Source of the DNA: an uncultured Coriobacteriaceae bacterium
Lineage (GTDB): Bacteria; Actinomycetota; Coriobacteriia; Coriobacteriales; QAMH01
Length of the DNA: 13,199 bases
Assembly (NCBI GenBank): GCA_902796975.1
Contig: CADBRF010000151.1
Span: forward strand, 1-13,199
Direction: 5' to 3'
The notes under the pieces: model-generated
The model's input: only the letters and a program-made list of their open reading frames with translations
Told to the model about the DNA's origin: nothing
Database searches by the model: none
Part shown: positions 1-7,121 of the stretch, piece after piece
Layout of the letters: each line of letters begins with the position of its first letter
How positions within the stretch are numbered: position 1 is the stretch's first letter
Made by a program: the position numbers and the translations under genes

Positions 1-86
1 AGACGATATACAGCAAGCTACGGCAGACGGTTTCCGAAAAGTCACCTCTGTTGCGCCCCGGGCGGCCGGCAAATGGAAACAGCACG

Positions 87-119
87 AAAAAAGGCCAGCC
101 ACCTTTGTGATGACTGGCC
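87..119 (-). terminator. Intrinsic terminator after tRNA-Pro
   Basis: Read on the minus strand, a 9-bp stem (arms at 111-119 and 93-101, one G-U pair) encloses a 9-nt loop and is followed at once by six T residues (87-92). It lies 11 nt past the encoded CCA end of the tRNA. It should end transcription of tRNA-Pro and of any read-through from tyrS. Confidence 0.9.
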
Positions 120-129
120 AGAACACTCA

Positions 130-207
<78 letters not shown>

Positions 208-221
208 CCGTGCGAGAATGC

Positions 222-230
222 AGTATACCA
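222..230 (-). promoter_or_regulatory. Extended -10 promoter of tRNA-Pro
   Basis: Minus-strand TGGTATACT matches an extended -10 (TGn plus TATACT). The tRNA 5' end is 14 nt further on, so a start about 7 nt after the box leaves a very short leader. No convincing -35 is visible, as expected for extended -10 promoters. The same TGGTAT core precedes tyrS and the U32 gene. Confidence 0.6.
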
Positions 231-273
231 GCAGAACCCGATTTATGCGACAGGTAAATCGCCGAAGCGGATA

Positions 274-1497
274 TTAGGCGCGTGCGGCGAGTATTGCCCA
301 CTTGCGCTTGCCAACCTGCACCGTTGCCCCCTCGAGCTTTGCAGCGGGAATATAGTAGGTGCCCGCCTCGACTGCCTCGCCGTCGATTTTCACACCGCTC
401 TGGTCGATCATGCGCCTGCCCTCGCCATTGGAAGAGACGAGCTTGGCCTCCGCGAGCACACGAGGCAGATAGGTGCCGCCCTTGCCCTCGTCTTCGGAGA
501 GGTCGACCTGAGCGGTCTCGATGTTCTCGGGCACGTCGTGCTGCTTGAACACGCGATCGAACTGCTCCTCTGCCCCAGCAGCAGCCTCTTCGCCGTGGTA
601 GATCTTGATAATCTCGCGGGCAAGGCGACGCTTTGCCTTGTTGGGATCTGCCTCGCCGCTTGCAAGAGCCGCGTCGATGGCATCGACCTCATCAACGGAC
701 AGCGAAGTGGCAAGGCGATAGTACTTGGGCATGAGCTCGTCGGGGATGCTCATAACCTTGCCGAACATGTCCTCCGGCGTATCAGTAAGGCCAATGTAGT
801 TCTTGTAGGACTTCGACATCTTCTTCACACCGTCGAGACCCTCGAGCAGAGGCATCGTGAGGCAGACCTGAGGCTCCAGGCCCTTCTTCTCCATGAGCTC
901 ACGGCCGGCGAGCAGGTTGAAGAGCTGGTCGTTACCACCGAGCTCGACGTCCGCCTTGATCATGACGGAATCGTAGGCCTGCATGACAGGGTAGATGAAC
1001 TCGTGCAGGGAAATGGGCGTCTGGTTCGTGTAGCGATTATGGAAATCATCGCGTTCGAGGATACGGGCGACCGTGAAATTGCTGAGAAGTTCGAGAAGAT
1101 GAGCCAGGTCTAGGTCGAAAATCCAGTCGCGGTTATGTGCGACCGTGGTTTTCTCGGGGTCGAGCACCTTCATCGCCTGATCCATATAGGTGCGGGCGTT
1201 CTCGTCGACTTGCTCGGGCGTGAGCTGCGGGCGCGTGGAGTTCCTTCCCGAAGGATCACCAATCAGAGCGGTGCCATCGCCAATAATGAGCGTGACCTGG
1301 TGACCAAGGTCCTGGAACTGGCGGAGCTTGCGCAGTGGAACCGCATGGCCGATATGCAGGTCCGGGCTCGTCGGGTCAACACCGAGCTTGATGTTGAGCG
1401 GAGTGCCACGGTCCAGTTTTTTCTTCAGGTCGGCTTCGGGGATGAGCTGCATCGCCCCAGACTTGATTACGCGAAGCTGTTCTTCTGTTGAAAGCAC
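274..1497 (-). CDS. tyrS: Tyrosyl-tRNA synthetase
   Basis: Charges tRNA-Tyr with tyrosine using ATP, in the cytoplasm. The 407-aa protein is a full-length class Ic enzyme. The HIGH signature is exact at residues 48-51, followed by the GDGTALIGDPSGR nucleotide-binding segment. The second signature, KMSKS, is at 226-230. Residues from about 345 form a C-terminal S4-type RNA-binding domain (from RVLAEAKL to the end). The start codon is GTG, preceded by AGGGAG about 6 nt upstream. The gene lies 59 nt after the U32 stop on the same strand and has its own extended -10 box, so it may be transcribed both with U32 and alone. I see no T-box leader, and the space is too short for one. The length and sequence look closer to the roughly 410-aa TyrZ-like branch than to the E. 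coli type, but that is a judgement by eye. Confidence 0.97.
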   Translation of the reverse strand: MLSTEEQLRVIKSGAMQLIPEADLKKKLDRGTPLNIKLGVDPTSPDLHIGHAVPLRKLRQFQDLGHQVTLIIGDGTALIGDPSGRNSTRPQLTPEQVDENARTYMDQAMKVLDPEKTTVAHNRDWIFDLDLAHLLELLSNFTVARILERDDFHNRYTNQTPISLHEFIYPVMQAYDSVMIKADVELGGNDQLFNLLAGRELMEKKGLEPQVCLTMPLLEGLDGVKKMSKSYKNYIGLTDTPEDMFGKVMSIPDELMPKYYRLATSLSVDEVDAIDAALASGEADPNKAKRRLAREIIKIYHGEEAAAGAEEQFDRVFKQHDVPENIETAQVDLSEDEGKGGTYLPRVLAEAKLVSSNGEGRRMIDQSGVKIDGEAVEAGTYYIPAAKLEGATVQVGKRKWAILAARA

Positions 1498-1533
1498 GTC
1501 TATCTCCCTGTCTTTATTACAAACATGCGCACT

Positions 1534-1542
1534 AGGATACCA
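1534..1542 (-). promoter_or_regulatory. Extended -10 promoter of tyrS
   Basis: Minus-strand TGGTATCCT fits an extended -10. A start about 7 nt downstream would give a leader of roughly 30 nt containing the AGGGAG ribosome-binding site. It falls in the 59-nt gap after the U32 gene. No good -35 is visible. Confidence 0.5.
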
Positions 1543-1556
1543 CGCTAGCGCCCGAA

Positions 1557-3746
1557 TTAACGGACCTGCCTGAAAAGGTGCCCTGTTGTGGAATTCTCTT
1601 CTTTCCTCACCGTCTTGCCGTTGAACGCCTGATGGCAGCGCTCGATCTGTTTTGGAACTTGCTTGCCTTCCATAAGGGTCTTGTCGATGGCATAGCCCAC
1701 GACACCTGCACGCTTGAGGTCGGGAATCGCATGGATGATATCAAGTGGAACCGCGTTGTAGAGATGCCCCCTGCCCGTCGTGTCGGTGCGTACGGGGAAC
1801 CGGTAGCCCTTGCGGTCTGCATAGTAGCGGACTTCTTTGCGGCGCTTGCACTTGCTGCACTTGTGGTCGCAAGGACCCTCCACTGTGAGGAAGCAGTGGT
1901 CGCTCACCATGAGTTCCTGCGCGCCATGGACAACGATGCCCAGCGGAATGGGAGAATCATCGGCGAGCAGCTTGATCTGGTGGAGCGTGAGCTCGGGGCT
2001 TACCCAGCAGAAGGTTGCACCCAGCGCCGCCCAGGTCTGGAGAGCATATATATTAGTAGCGTACAGCTTGGGGCCAATCTGGCAGCCCTCGGTGAAGCTT
2101 CCCAAGTCGAGCGCAATATCGGTCTTGTTGAAATCGATCTCGGTGATGAAGATGGCCATGTCGCTCATATCCACGACGCCGCGGAAGTCGAGCAGCGGCG
2201 CCGGCTCCAACCGGGGCTCGGAAGCAACCTGCTCGAGCACAGCAGCCTCGTAGGCTTTCACTGCGGCAGCGCGTACCTTGTGGAGCTGCGAGAAGCCGAT
2301 GCCAACGCCTTCGTCCAGGTCGATAGACCAGAAATCGCACACATACGGCGTAGAGCCAAGACGTCCGACATGCTCGATGACGTCCTCGCGCGAAACTGCC
2401 TTGGTGCGGGCAGCTTCGACAACGGGACCCTGAGCCGATGCGGAAACCATGCCGTCGGAAACCTCAACGACAAGCGGCGATCCCTTGCACATCGTCACAT
2501 GGATGGACACATGAATCTTGAGGCCATCCTCAGTGCGTTGCTTGACATCGTTGGCGAGAGCTGCAGACCGCACGCGGAAAATGCGGTCTCCCGGAGCAAC
2601 CGGGCGACGAATATCGAGCTCCACGTTGTTCTTGCGAATGTCATCTCCACCGGTGACCTGGTGAGTGACGCTACCCTGCCCGGTCCAGATCTCGAGCAGG
2701 TCGCCAACCTCGAGCTGAGCATTCGTCTTGACCAGGACCATATCGTTGCGAAAACCAGTGACACGACCGACGAGCAGGCCGCGGTTATTGGGACGGCGAT
2801 AGCCCATTATGTCATTGCCGCGTTCGCCCTCGAGGTAGGCAGTGGTAAATCCGCGGGTAAAGGCCTCGCCAAGAGCATTAATCTCGTCTTCCGAAACGGA
2901 GTAGGTATCCGGATTTTCGAAGGCCCTATCCAAGGCTGCGCGGTAGATAGCGGTGACCGTCGAGACGTACTCGGGCGATTTCATACGCCCCTCGATCTTG
3001 AGCGAGGCAACACCGGCATCGATGAGCTGCGGAAGCAGTTCGATACCCATGAGGTCGCGAGGGCTCAGCAGATAGTCACCGGGGTTCGCTGCCTGCTTGC
3101 CATCGCCGTTGAGATAGCGATAGGGCAGACGGCAGGGCTGCGCGCACAGACCGCGATTGGCGGAGCGACCGCCGATGAGCGAGGAGAGCAGGCACTGACC
3201 GCTCTGGCAAATGCAGAGGGCGCCATGCACGAAGACCTCGAGGGGCATGCCCTCTTCCGCCAGCTTGGCAATCTGTTTGAGCGGAAGTTCGCGAGCGAGC
3301 GTGACACGGGTGGCACCAAGCTTGCGGGCGATTTCGATGCCCTTGGCATCGCGGATGTTCATCTGAGTGGATGCATGAATCTCGAGCTCGGGAAAATCGC
3401 GGCGAATGGCGCTCATGAGGCCAACATCCTGCACAATTGCCGCATCGACGCCAGCTTCAACGGCCTGGGACACCGTATGGAGCGCTTCGTCCATCTCGCC
3501 CGGGAAAATGAGCGTGTTGATGGTGAAGTAGACCTTGCGCCTGCGGAGATGTGCCTCATGGCAGGCCTGTTTGAGCTCTTCTGCGGTGAAGTTATCGGCG
3601 CCGCGGCGTGCATTGAAGGCCTCGGTGCCCAGATAGATGGCATCCGCACCTGCAGCAAGCGCTGCGTGGAATGCCTCAAGGTTGCCTGCAGGAGCAAGCA
3701 GCTCGGGTTTAACCCTGTTGGGATTGGCAGTCATAGTATTTCTCAC
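1557..3746 (-). CDS. Peptidase U32 / RlhA-like protein
   Basis: A 729-aa member of the U32 family. Family members characterised in bacteria (RlhA, TrhP, UbiU/V) are iron-sulfur proteins that hydroxylate rRNA, tRNA or ubiquinone precursors rather than peptidases. The N-terminal barrel opens with PELLAPAGNLEAF and IYLGTEAFNAR. Cysteines 178, 185, 201 and 205 give CX6CX15CX3C, the family's cluster-binding pattern. The middle (about 330-520) looks like the DUF3656 insertion of the long subgroup. The C-terminal third carries a second cysteine group (PCDHKCSKCKRRK). An RNA hydroxylase role is likely, but the substrate cannot be read from the sequence. The annotated start is GTG. An in-frame ATG four codons later (3734) is also possible; AGAGGA lies too close to the GTG and rather far from the ATG, so the start is uncertain. 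Confidence 0.92.
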   Translation of the reverse strand: MRNTMTANPNRVKPELLAPAGNLEAFHAALAAGADAIYLGTEAFNARRGADNFTAEELKQACHEAHLRRRKVYFTINTLIFPGEMDEALHTVSQAVEAGVDAAIVQDVGLMSAIRRDFPELEIHASTQMNIRDAKGIEIARKLGATRVTLARELPLKQIAKLAEEGMPLEVFVHGALCICQSGQCLLSSLIGGRSANRGLCAQPCRLPYRYLNGDGKQAANPGDYLLSPRDLMGIELLPQLIDAGVASLKIEGRMKSPEYVSTVTAIYRAALDRAFENPDTYSVSEDEINALGEAFTRGFTTAYLEGERGNDIMGYRRPNNRGLLVGRVTGFRNDMVLVKTNAQLEVGDLLEIWTGQGSVTHQVTGGDDIRKNNVELDIRRPVAPGDRIFRVRSAALANDVKQRTEDGLKIHVSIHVTMCKGSPLVVEVSDGMVSASAQGPVVEAARTKAVSREDVIEHVGRLGSTPYVCDFWSIDLDEGVGIGFSQLHKVRAAAVKAYEAAVLEQVASEPRLEPAPLLDFRGVVDMSDMAIFITEIDFNKTDIALDLGSFTEGCQIGPKLYATNIYALQTWAALGATFCWVSPELTLHQIKLLADDSPIPLGIVVHGAQELMVSDHCFLTVEGPCDHKCSKCKRRKEVRYYADRKGYRFPVRTDTTGRGHLYNAVPLDIIHAIPDLKRAGVVGYAIDKTLMEGKQVPKQIERCHQAFNGKTVRKEENSTTGHLFRQVR

Positions 3747-3782
3747 TTTCCTCTGCCGGATATGAAATTATCCAGTTCGAGC

Positions 3783-3791
3783 AGGATACCA
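3783..3791 (-). promoter_or_regulatory. Extended -10 promoter of the U32 gene
   Basis: Minus-strand TGGTATCCT, an extended -10 identical to that of tyrS. It would give a leader of about 30 nt that contains AGAGGA. A second AT-rich candidate, GATAAT, lies about 16 nt further downstream. Neither has a clear -35. Confidence 0.45.
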
Positions 3792-3923
3792 GAGGGTCTC
3801 CAGCGGCTCGTTTTCGGCTCGGCAGACGGGCAGAGATTGAGCCACAAGCCGCTATGGTTTGCTCGGAAACGTGATTGCTGCCGGAATTTGGCTGGCGCGC
3901 GACCCTTTGTCGCACAGGTGGGG

Positions 3924-3929
3924 TATCCT
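3924..3929 (+). promoter_or_regulatory. -10 box for a leaderless transcript
   Basis: GGGGTATCCT ends 7 nt before the ATG at 3937. With the usual 6-8 nt from the -10 box to the start site, transcription would begin at or next to the A of the ATG. No Shine-Dalgarno sequence lies between the two. Confidence 0.5.
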
Positions 3930-3936
3930 TGCCGCC

Positions 3937-4749
3937 ATGGAAACGAATGAAAACATCCTCCATCTACACGTGCTCGCAAGCGGGAGCAAGGGCAACTGCT
4001 CCATTGTCGAGAACACGGCAACCGGGCGCGCCATCATGATCGATTGCGGCGTCACGAAGCGCGATTTCTTCGCCCGCTGCGAGGCGCTCTCCCTTGACCC
4101 TGCCTCCATCGAAGCGATTCTCATCACGCACGAGCACACCGACCACACCAAGGGCCTCGGGGTTGTCACCCGGGGGCTCGCAAAGGTCGGTCTGCACCCG
4201 ACGCTTTTCGTGAGCGACAAGGTGCGGGCTGCAAGCACCCAGATTCAGGCCATTGAAGAAACCATGGACATGCGGGCGATGAACTGCGGCGATGACCTCT
4301 CCATCGCTGGCATGAGCGTCCACGTCTTCCCCACTTCGCATGACGCGGCTGAGTCCTTCGGGTTCCGGTTTGACAACGCTGGCGATTCAGTTGGCTTCAT
4401 GACCGATACGGGCACCGTCACGGGAGCCGCGCATGAGGCGCTCCAGAACGTGAGGGTGCTCGGGCTAGAGAGCAATCACGACCCCTTTATGCTCAAGTAC
4501 GGCGACTACCCCTACTCGCTCAAGCAGCGCATCGCATCTGACCGCGGCCATCTCTCGAATGAACAAGCCGGCGACGAACTCCGCTCGCTCCTCTCCAACC
4601 GGCTTCAGACGGTTATCGCGCTCCATATCTCTGAGAACAACAACACCTACGACCTGCCGGAAAAAACCTTTGCAGAGGTGCTCTCTCAGGAATGTCACCC
4701 CGCACACGCCCTCGTGGGAAAACAGCGCACGCCCGTTGATGCCCTGTAG
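3937..4749 (+). CDS. YycJ/WalJ-like metallo-beta-lactamase-fold hydrolase
   Basis: A 270-aa cytoplasmic metal-dependent hydrolase of the metallo-beta-lactamase fold. The N-terminal LASGSKGNCSIVE is typical of the YycJ/WalJ group. The metal-binding motif HxHxDH is at 65-70 (THEHTDHTKGL). Later ligands fit TSHDAAESFGF, MTDTG and the C-terminal ALHISENNN. In Firmicutes yycJ sits with the walRK cell-wall regulon and has been linked to coordinating cell division with replication; here it has no such neighbours. I chose the ATG at 3937. The frame is open upstream to a TTG at 3859, but the added 26 residues look unlike the family and a -10 box lies just before the ATG. A terminator follows. The biochemical substrate is unknown. 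Confidence 0.9.
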   Translation: METNENILHLHVLASGSKGNCSIVENTATGRAIMIDCGVTKRDFFARCEALSLDPASIEAILITHEHTDHTKGLGVVTRGLAKVGLHPTLFVSDKVRAASTQIQAIEETMDMRAMNCGDDLSIAGMSVHVFPTSHDAAESFGFRFDNAGDSVGFMTDTGTVTGAAHEALQNVRVLGLESNHDPFMLKYGDYPYSLKQRIASDRGHLSNEQAGDELRSLLSNRLQTVIALHISENNNTYDLPEKTFAEVLSQECHPAHALVGKQRTPVDAL

Positions 4750-4771
4750 CAGCCAGACCATGGCAAACACC

Positions 4772-4841
4772 TACGAGGTAGCTGTCGTGTTATTCGACGC
4801 CTGGGAATTCACACGACATTTGTTTACGAGGTAACCGTCAT
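4772..4841 (+). repeat. 17-bp imperfect direct repeat upstream of the LytTR regulator
   Basis: TACGAGGTAGCTGTCGT (4772-4788) and TACGAGGTAACCGTCAT (4825-4841) match at 14 of 17 positions. The first nine bases are identical and form a small palindrome, TAC-GAG-GTA. The copies begin 53 bp apart, close to five helical turns, and lie about 65-130 bp upstream of the regulator's -10 box. They could be a binding site for a dimeric regulator, possibly the LytTR protein itself. Confidence 0.5.
4783..4825 (+). terminator. Intrinsic terminator after the MBL-fold gene
   Basis: A perfect 8-bp stem, TGTCGTGT (4783-4790) with ACACGACA (4811-4818), is extended inside by ATTC (4792-4795) pairing with GAAT (4805-4808). 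TTTGTTT follows at once. It begins 34 nt after the stop codon. The left arm overlaps the first copy of the direct repeat above. Confidence 0.7.
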
Positions 4842-4901
4842 TTCGGGCTCGTAAAAGCGCCATTCTGCCGCACGGTTGCTCCATGCATTGCCGCTGATGT
4901 T

Positions 4902-4910
4902 TGATACTAT
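4902..4910 (+). promoter_or_regulatory. Extended -10 promoter of the LytTR regulator
   Basis: TGATACTAT is TGn plus TACTAT, giving a leader of about 40 nt before the GTG start at 4958. TTGCCG at 4889-4894 is too close to serve as its -35. Confidence 0.5.
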
Positions 4911-4957
4911 TGTTCAGGAAATGAGGGCGCAGCTGAAAAAACATGCGAGGAGCCGCC

Positions 4958-5674
4958 GTGCTGAATATCATGATCGCCGAAGATGATTCCGCCGACGCGC
5001 TCCGGCTTGAACGCGCGCTTGGGGCAAGCCGCATGCTCCACGATATAGACTACCGCATCGAGTCCTTCCGAACCGCCCACCAGCTCCTGCTCAACTACGA
5101 GACCACCGAGTGCGACATTCTCTTCCTCGATATCCTCATGGATGAAGACAATGGCATTGAGCTCGCTCGGGAAATCAGGAAGAAGAATTCCGACGTCCCC
5201 ATCGTGTTCGTCACGTCATCTCGTGATTACGCCATCGAGAGCTACGACGTCGACGCAGTTCACTATCTCATCAAACCAGTGACCCCCGCTGCCATCGATG
5301 CCGCGCTTGAACGCTGCCAGCGCATTATTCGCAACAGGCACCGCATCATCACCGTCAATGCGGGCCGTATCACGGAGCGCATTTTCGCGCGCGACATCAT
5401 CTATGCCGAAGCTTTTGGCCATCGCGTGACGCTCCATCTCCGCGACCGCGACATCGACACGAAGACTCCACTCGCGAAAATCGTCGAGGATGGCGGCCGC
5501 TCGTTTTTGCGCTGCCACAGGAGCTACGTGGTGAACATGGACCACATCAGGTACGTGCAGGACAAGAGCTTCAAGATGGCCAATGGCGTCGAAGTTCCCA
5601 TTCGCACCAATGGCATGACGCAGGTCATCGCCGACTATCACGCCTATCTTTTCAAATCGACGCGCGAGCTCTAG
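4958..5674 (+). CDS. LytTR-family response regulator (orphan)
   Basis: A 238-aa two-domain DNA-binding response regulator of the LytR/AlgR type. The receiver domain (about 1-120) has the acidic pair in AEDD (8-10), the phosphoacceptor Asp58 in LFLDILM, the Thr/Ser of VFVTSS and the conserved Lys of YLIKPVT. The LytTR DNA-binding domain follows from about 130 to the end and includes the typical FLRCHRSYVVNMDHI segment. I chose the GTG at 4958 because GAGGAG (4947-4952) lies 5 nt before it; an ATG five codons earlier (4943) has no ribosome-binding site. No sensor kinase is nearby: the gene before it is terminated and the next is convergent. Such regulators often control bacteriocins, quorum sensing or surface functions, but the target is unknown here. 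The direct repeat upstream suggests possible autoregulation. Confidence 0.93.
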   Translation: MLNIMIAEDDSADALRLERALGASRMLHDIDYRIESFRTAHQLLLNYETTECDILFLDILMDEDNGIELAREIRKKNSDVPIVFVTSSRDYAIESYDVDAVHYLIKPVTPAAIDAALERCQRIIRNRHRIITVNAGRITERIFARDIIYAEAFGHRVTLHLRDRDIDTKTPLAKIVEDGGRSFLRCHRSYVVNMDHIRYVQDKSFKMANGVEVPIRTNGMTQVIADYHAYLFKSTREL

Positions 5675-5725
5675 GACAATCTACTCCTCTTCGAAGCGCG
5701 GGCGGCAAGACAACAAACGATGCGG

Positions 5726-6157
5726 TCAAACGTCGCGCAAGTCTTCCTTGGGAAGGCCCACGAGGCTTACCACGTTCACCCCGTTCGCCTCGCACAGGCT
5801 GCGCAGCTTCGCATCCAGAGTAAAGAGCGTCGCGGCGTTGCGGCGAGCGAGCACGAGGTAGAACATGTCGTACACCGAGTGGGCAAGCCGGCAGGCCTCG
5901 GAAAGAGCCTCGGCGTACAGGGGATCGAGGTTGACAAACTCATCCACAAGGGTAAGCGAGGCCTGGGCACGCGCTCTCGCGATATCAGGAGTGACTATGC
6001 CCGCCTGGGCATACTTCCAGAACGCGTTGCAGACCTCCGCACAGTACAAGCTTGGCGCAATCGACCTCTCGCCCTGAAGGAGAAGAGTTCTCAGGGCCAT
6101 GCCCGCCTCTGTCCCATTGATCATGTTGATAGCAGCCGATGCATCTAGGACAATCAT
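5726..6157 (-). CDS. vapC: VapC-type PIN-domain toxin
   Basis: A 143-aa PIN-domain protein, probably an Mg-dependent endoribonuclease that cleaves tRNA or rRNA when not held by its antitoxin. The four acidic residues expected for the active site are visible: Asp5 (MIVLDASAA), Glu41 (CAEVCNAFW), Asp97 (YDMFYLVLA) and Asp115 (TLDAKL). The length is normal for VapC. Its ATG overlaps the stop of the upstream antitoxin gene by 4 bp (ATGA, 6154-6157), so the two are translationally coupled. It converges with the LytTR gene, 51 bp away, with no clear terminator between. The actual RNA target cannot be inferred. Confidence 0.92.
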   Translation of the reverse strand: MIVLDASAAINMINGTEAGMALRTLLLQGERSIAPSLYCAEVCNAFWKYAQAGIVTPDIARARAQASLTLVDEFVNLDPLYAEALSEACRLAHSVYDMFYLVLARRNAATLFTLDAKLRSLCEANGVNVVSLVGLPKEDLRDV

Positions 6158-6555
6158 TCGCCGACCCCCTTCCTGCCGAAGGGGAACTCGATGGCTTCCG
6201 TAAGCTGGTCATCCCGTTCCTCCCTCATCTGGCGAACGACGACAGCGGGATCGGGCGCGTCGTAGAGTATGGTTTCGGGCAACCTGTCAATTCTGGCGAA
6301 AACTCCCCGGCGCTTCTCTATGCGCGCCTGACGGCTTGCTTCGGTTTCGTAGACCCGCCCGGGATTGAGCAGCCCCTCTGCCGGCAACGAGCCGCTCGCA
6401 GGATACCCCGCCGTCTGCTGGGCCGGATGCCGGTGCAAAGCCTGTTCGACAAGATACGTGGTTTGCTGCGCGATGCTCCGCCGGTCCCGATCGGCGGCAT
6501 TCTTCAGTTCTTCGTACAGATCTTCGGGGAAGTCCCTTACCTGTAATGCAGGCAT
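6154..6555 (-). CDS. vapB: VapB/FitA-like ribbon-helix-helix antitoxin
   Basis: A 133-aa antitoxin that should bind and inhibit the VapC partner and repress the operon. The first 40 residues (PALQVRDFPEDLYEELK, then RRSIAQQTTYLVEQAL) fit a FitA-type ribbon-helix-helix DNA-binding domain. The remainder (about 45-133) is charged and probably holds the toxin-binding region. The protein is longer than the usual 70-90 aa antitoxin, mainly through a Pro/Gly/Ala-rich linker (about 43-65) and an Arg/Glu-rich C-terminus. The ATG has AAGGAG 5 nt upstream. The promoter has near-consensus boxes with a perfect palindrome over the start site, as expected for autoregulation. Confidence 0.9.
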   Translation of the reverse strand: MPALQVRDFPEDLYEELKNAADRDRRSIAQQTTYLVEQALHRHPAQQTAGYPASGSLPAEGLLNPGRVYETEASRQARIEKRRGVFARIDRLPETILYDAPDPAVVVRQMREERDDQLTEAIEFPFGRKGVGE

Positions 6556-6573
6556 ATTTGCTCCTTACACTTT

Positions 6574-6594
6574 ATACATGCATTATGCATGTAT
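6574..6594 (-). promoter_or_regulatory. Perfect 21-bp palindromic operator of vapBC
   Basis: Arms ATACATGCAT (6574-6583) and ATGCATGTAT (6585-6594) are perfect inverted copies around one central base. The palindrome overlaps the -10 box by 2 nt and covers the expected transcription start, an ideal place for repression by the ribbon-helix-helix antitoxin. Confidence 0.85.
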
Positions 6595-6621
6595 TATAAA
6601 TGCAAATGGCAAAAACGGCAA
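6593..6621 (-). promoter_or_regulatory. vapBC promoter
   Basis: On the minus strand TTGCCG (6616-6621) and a perfect TATAAT (6593-6598) are separated by exactly 17 bp. Transcription should start near 6586, inside the palindrome, giving a leader of about 30 nt that carries AAGGAG. Confidence 0.8.
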
Positions 6622-6656
6622 GGCCATGCGACACACCAGAACGGTTGATGCGCCGC

Positions 6657-6731
6657 GAAAACGCATGTGACGGGTTCTCTTCCGAGCCCGCGCGGCTCAT
6701 CCATATCCCGAAGGTCAGCGCAGACAAAGCG
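6657..6731 (+). repeat. Direct repeat, copy A (left flank of the effector unit)
   Basis: A 75-bp stretch starting GAAAACGCATGTGACG and ending GACAAAGCG matches 9714-9789 in the same orientation, with about 64 of 76 aligned positions identical and a single-base indel. Similarity fades but may continue on the left (6625-6656). Substitutions fall at all codon positions and the indel breaks any shared frame, so it does not look coding. It lies 36 bp upstream of the vapBC -35 box. The nature of the repeat is unknown. Confidence 0.75.
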
Positions 6732-7121
6732 CTTTGGAAGAAAAGCTCGCTGCTTCGTGGAATGACGTTACTCCTCTGCCGGAACGGAGCGCCGGGCGGG
6801 CGCATGCGGAAACACCTGCAAACCGCTTGCAATGCATGGCACCTGAAGGATGACAAATTGAGGGGAAATCTGAAGCATCCGGTTTCGTGGACACGAGACA
6901 AACGCAAGTAGGAGCGAATCCGACAGCGAGCGAAGAGGCGCAGGTGACATTCCCAGACAGCGCTCCACAGTTTCCCATGGCCTGCGCCGCGTGTAAGACA
7001 CGTTGTCCCCTGAATAACATCGAGTTTTCGGAGCATCCAAAATCACCTTGAGGAAGCGTCGCGGTCAATTCGCTCGTTCGTTCCGGACGACGCATACGGG
7101 TGGGCGGCATGGATCAACTGC
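6732..7121. other. Gene-poor stretch, 390 bp
   Basis: No supportable gene is visible on either strand. Open frames exist, including minus 7036-6572 and minus 7110-6715, but they lack ribosome-binding sites and protein-like composition. I see no terminator for the zinc-ribbon gene that ends at 7122. The stretch continues directly from repeat copy A and could be a decayed gene, a longer part of the same repeat family, or the site of a non-coding RNA. Confidence 0.5.

Noticed and set aside
1498..1556. T-box leader for tyrS
   Set aside because: Only 59 nt separate the genes and none of the T-box sequence or terminator structure is present.
3859..3936. N-terminal extension of the MBL-fold gene to a TTG codon
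   Set aside because: It has no ribosome-binding site, the residues do not fit the family, and the -10 box lies inside it.
1578..3950. 790-aa open frame on the plus strand, antisense to the U32 gene
   Set aside because: It lies opposite a clearly recognised protein, has no family-like motifs, and arises from third-position GC bias in the true gene.
6572..7110. Minus-strand frames of 154 and 131 aa in the gap upstream of vapBC
   Set aside because: No ribosome-binding sites, unlikely amino-acid composition, and one runs through the vapBC promoter and palindrome.
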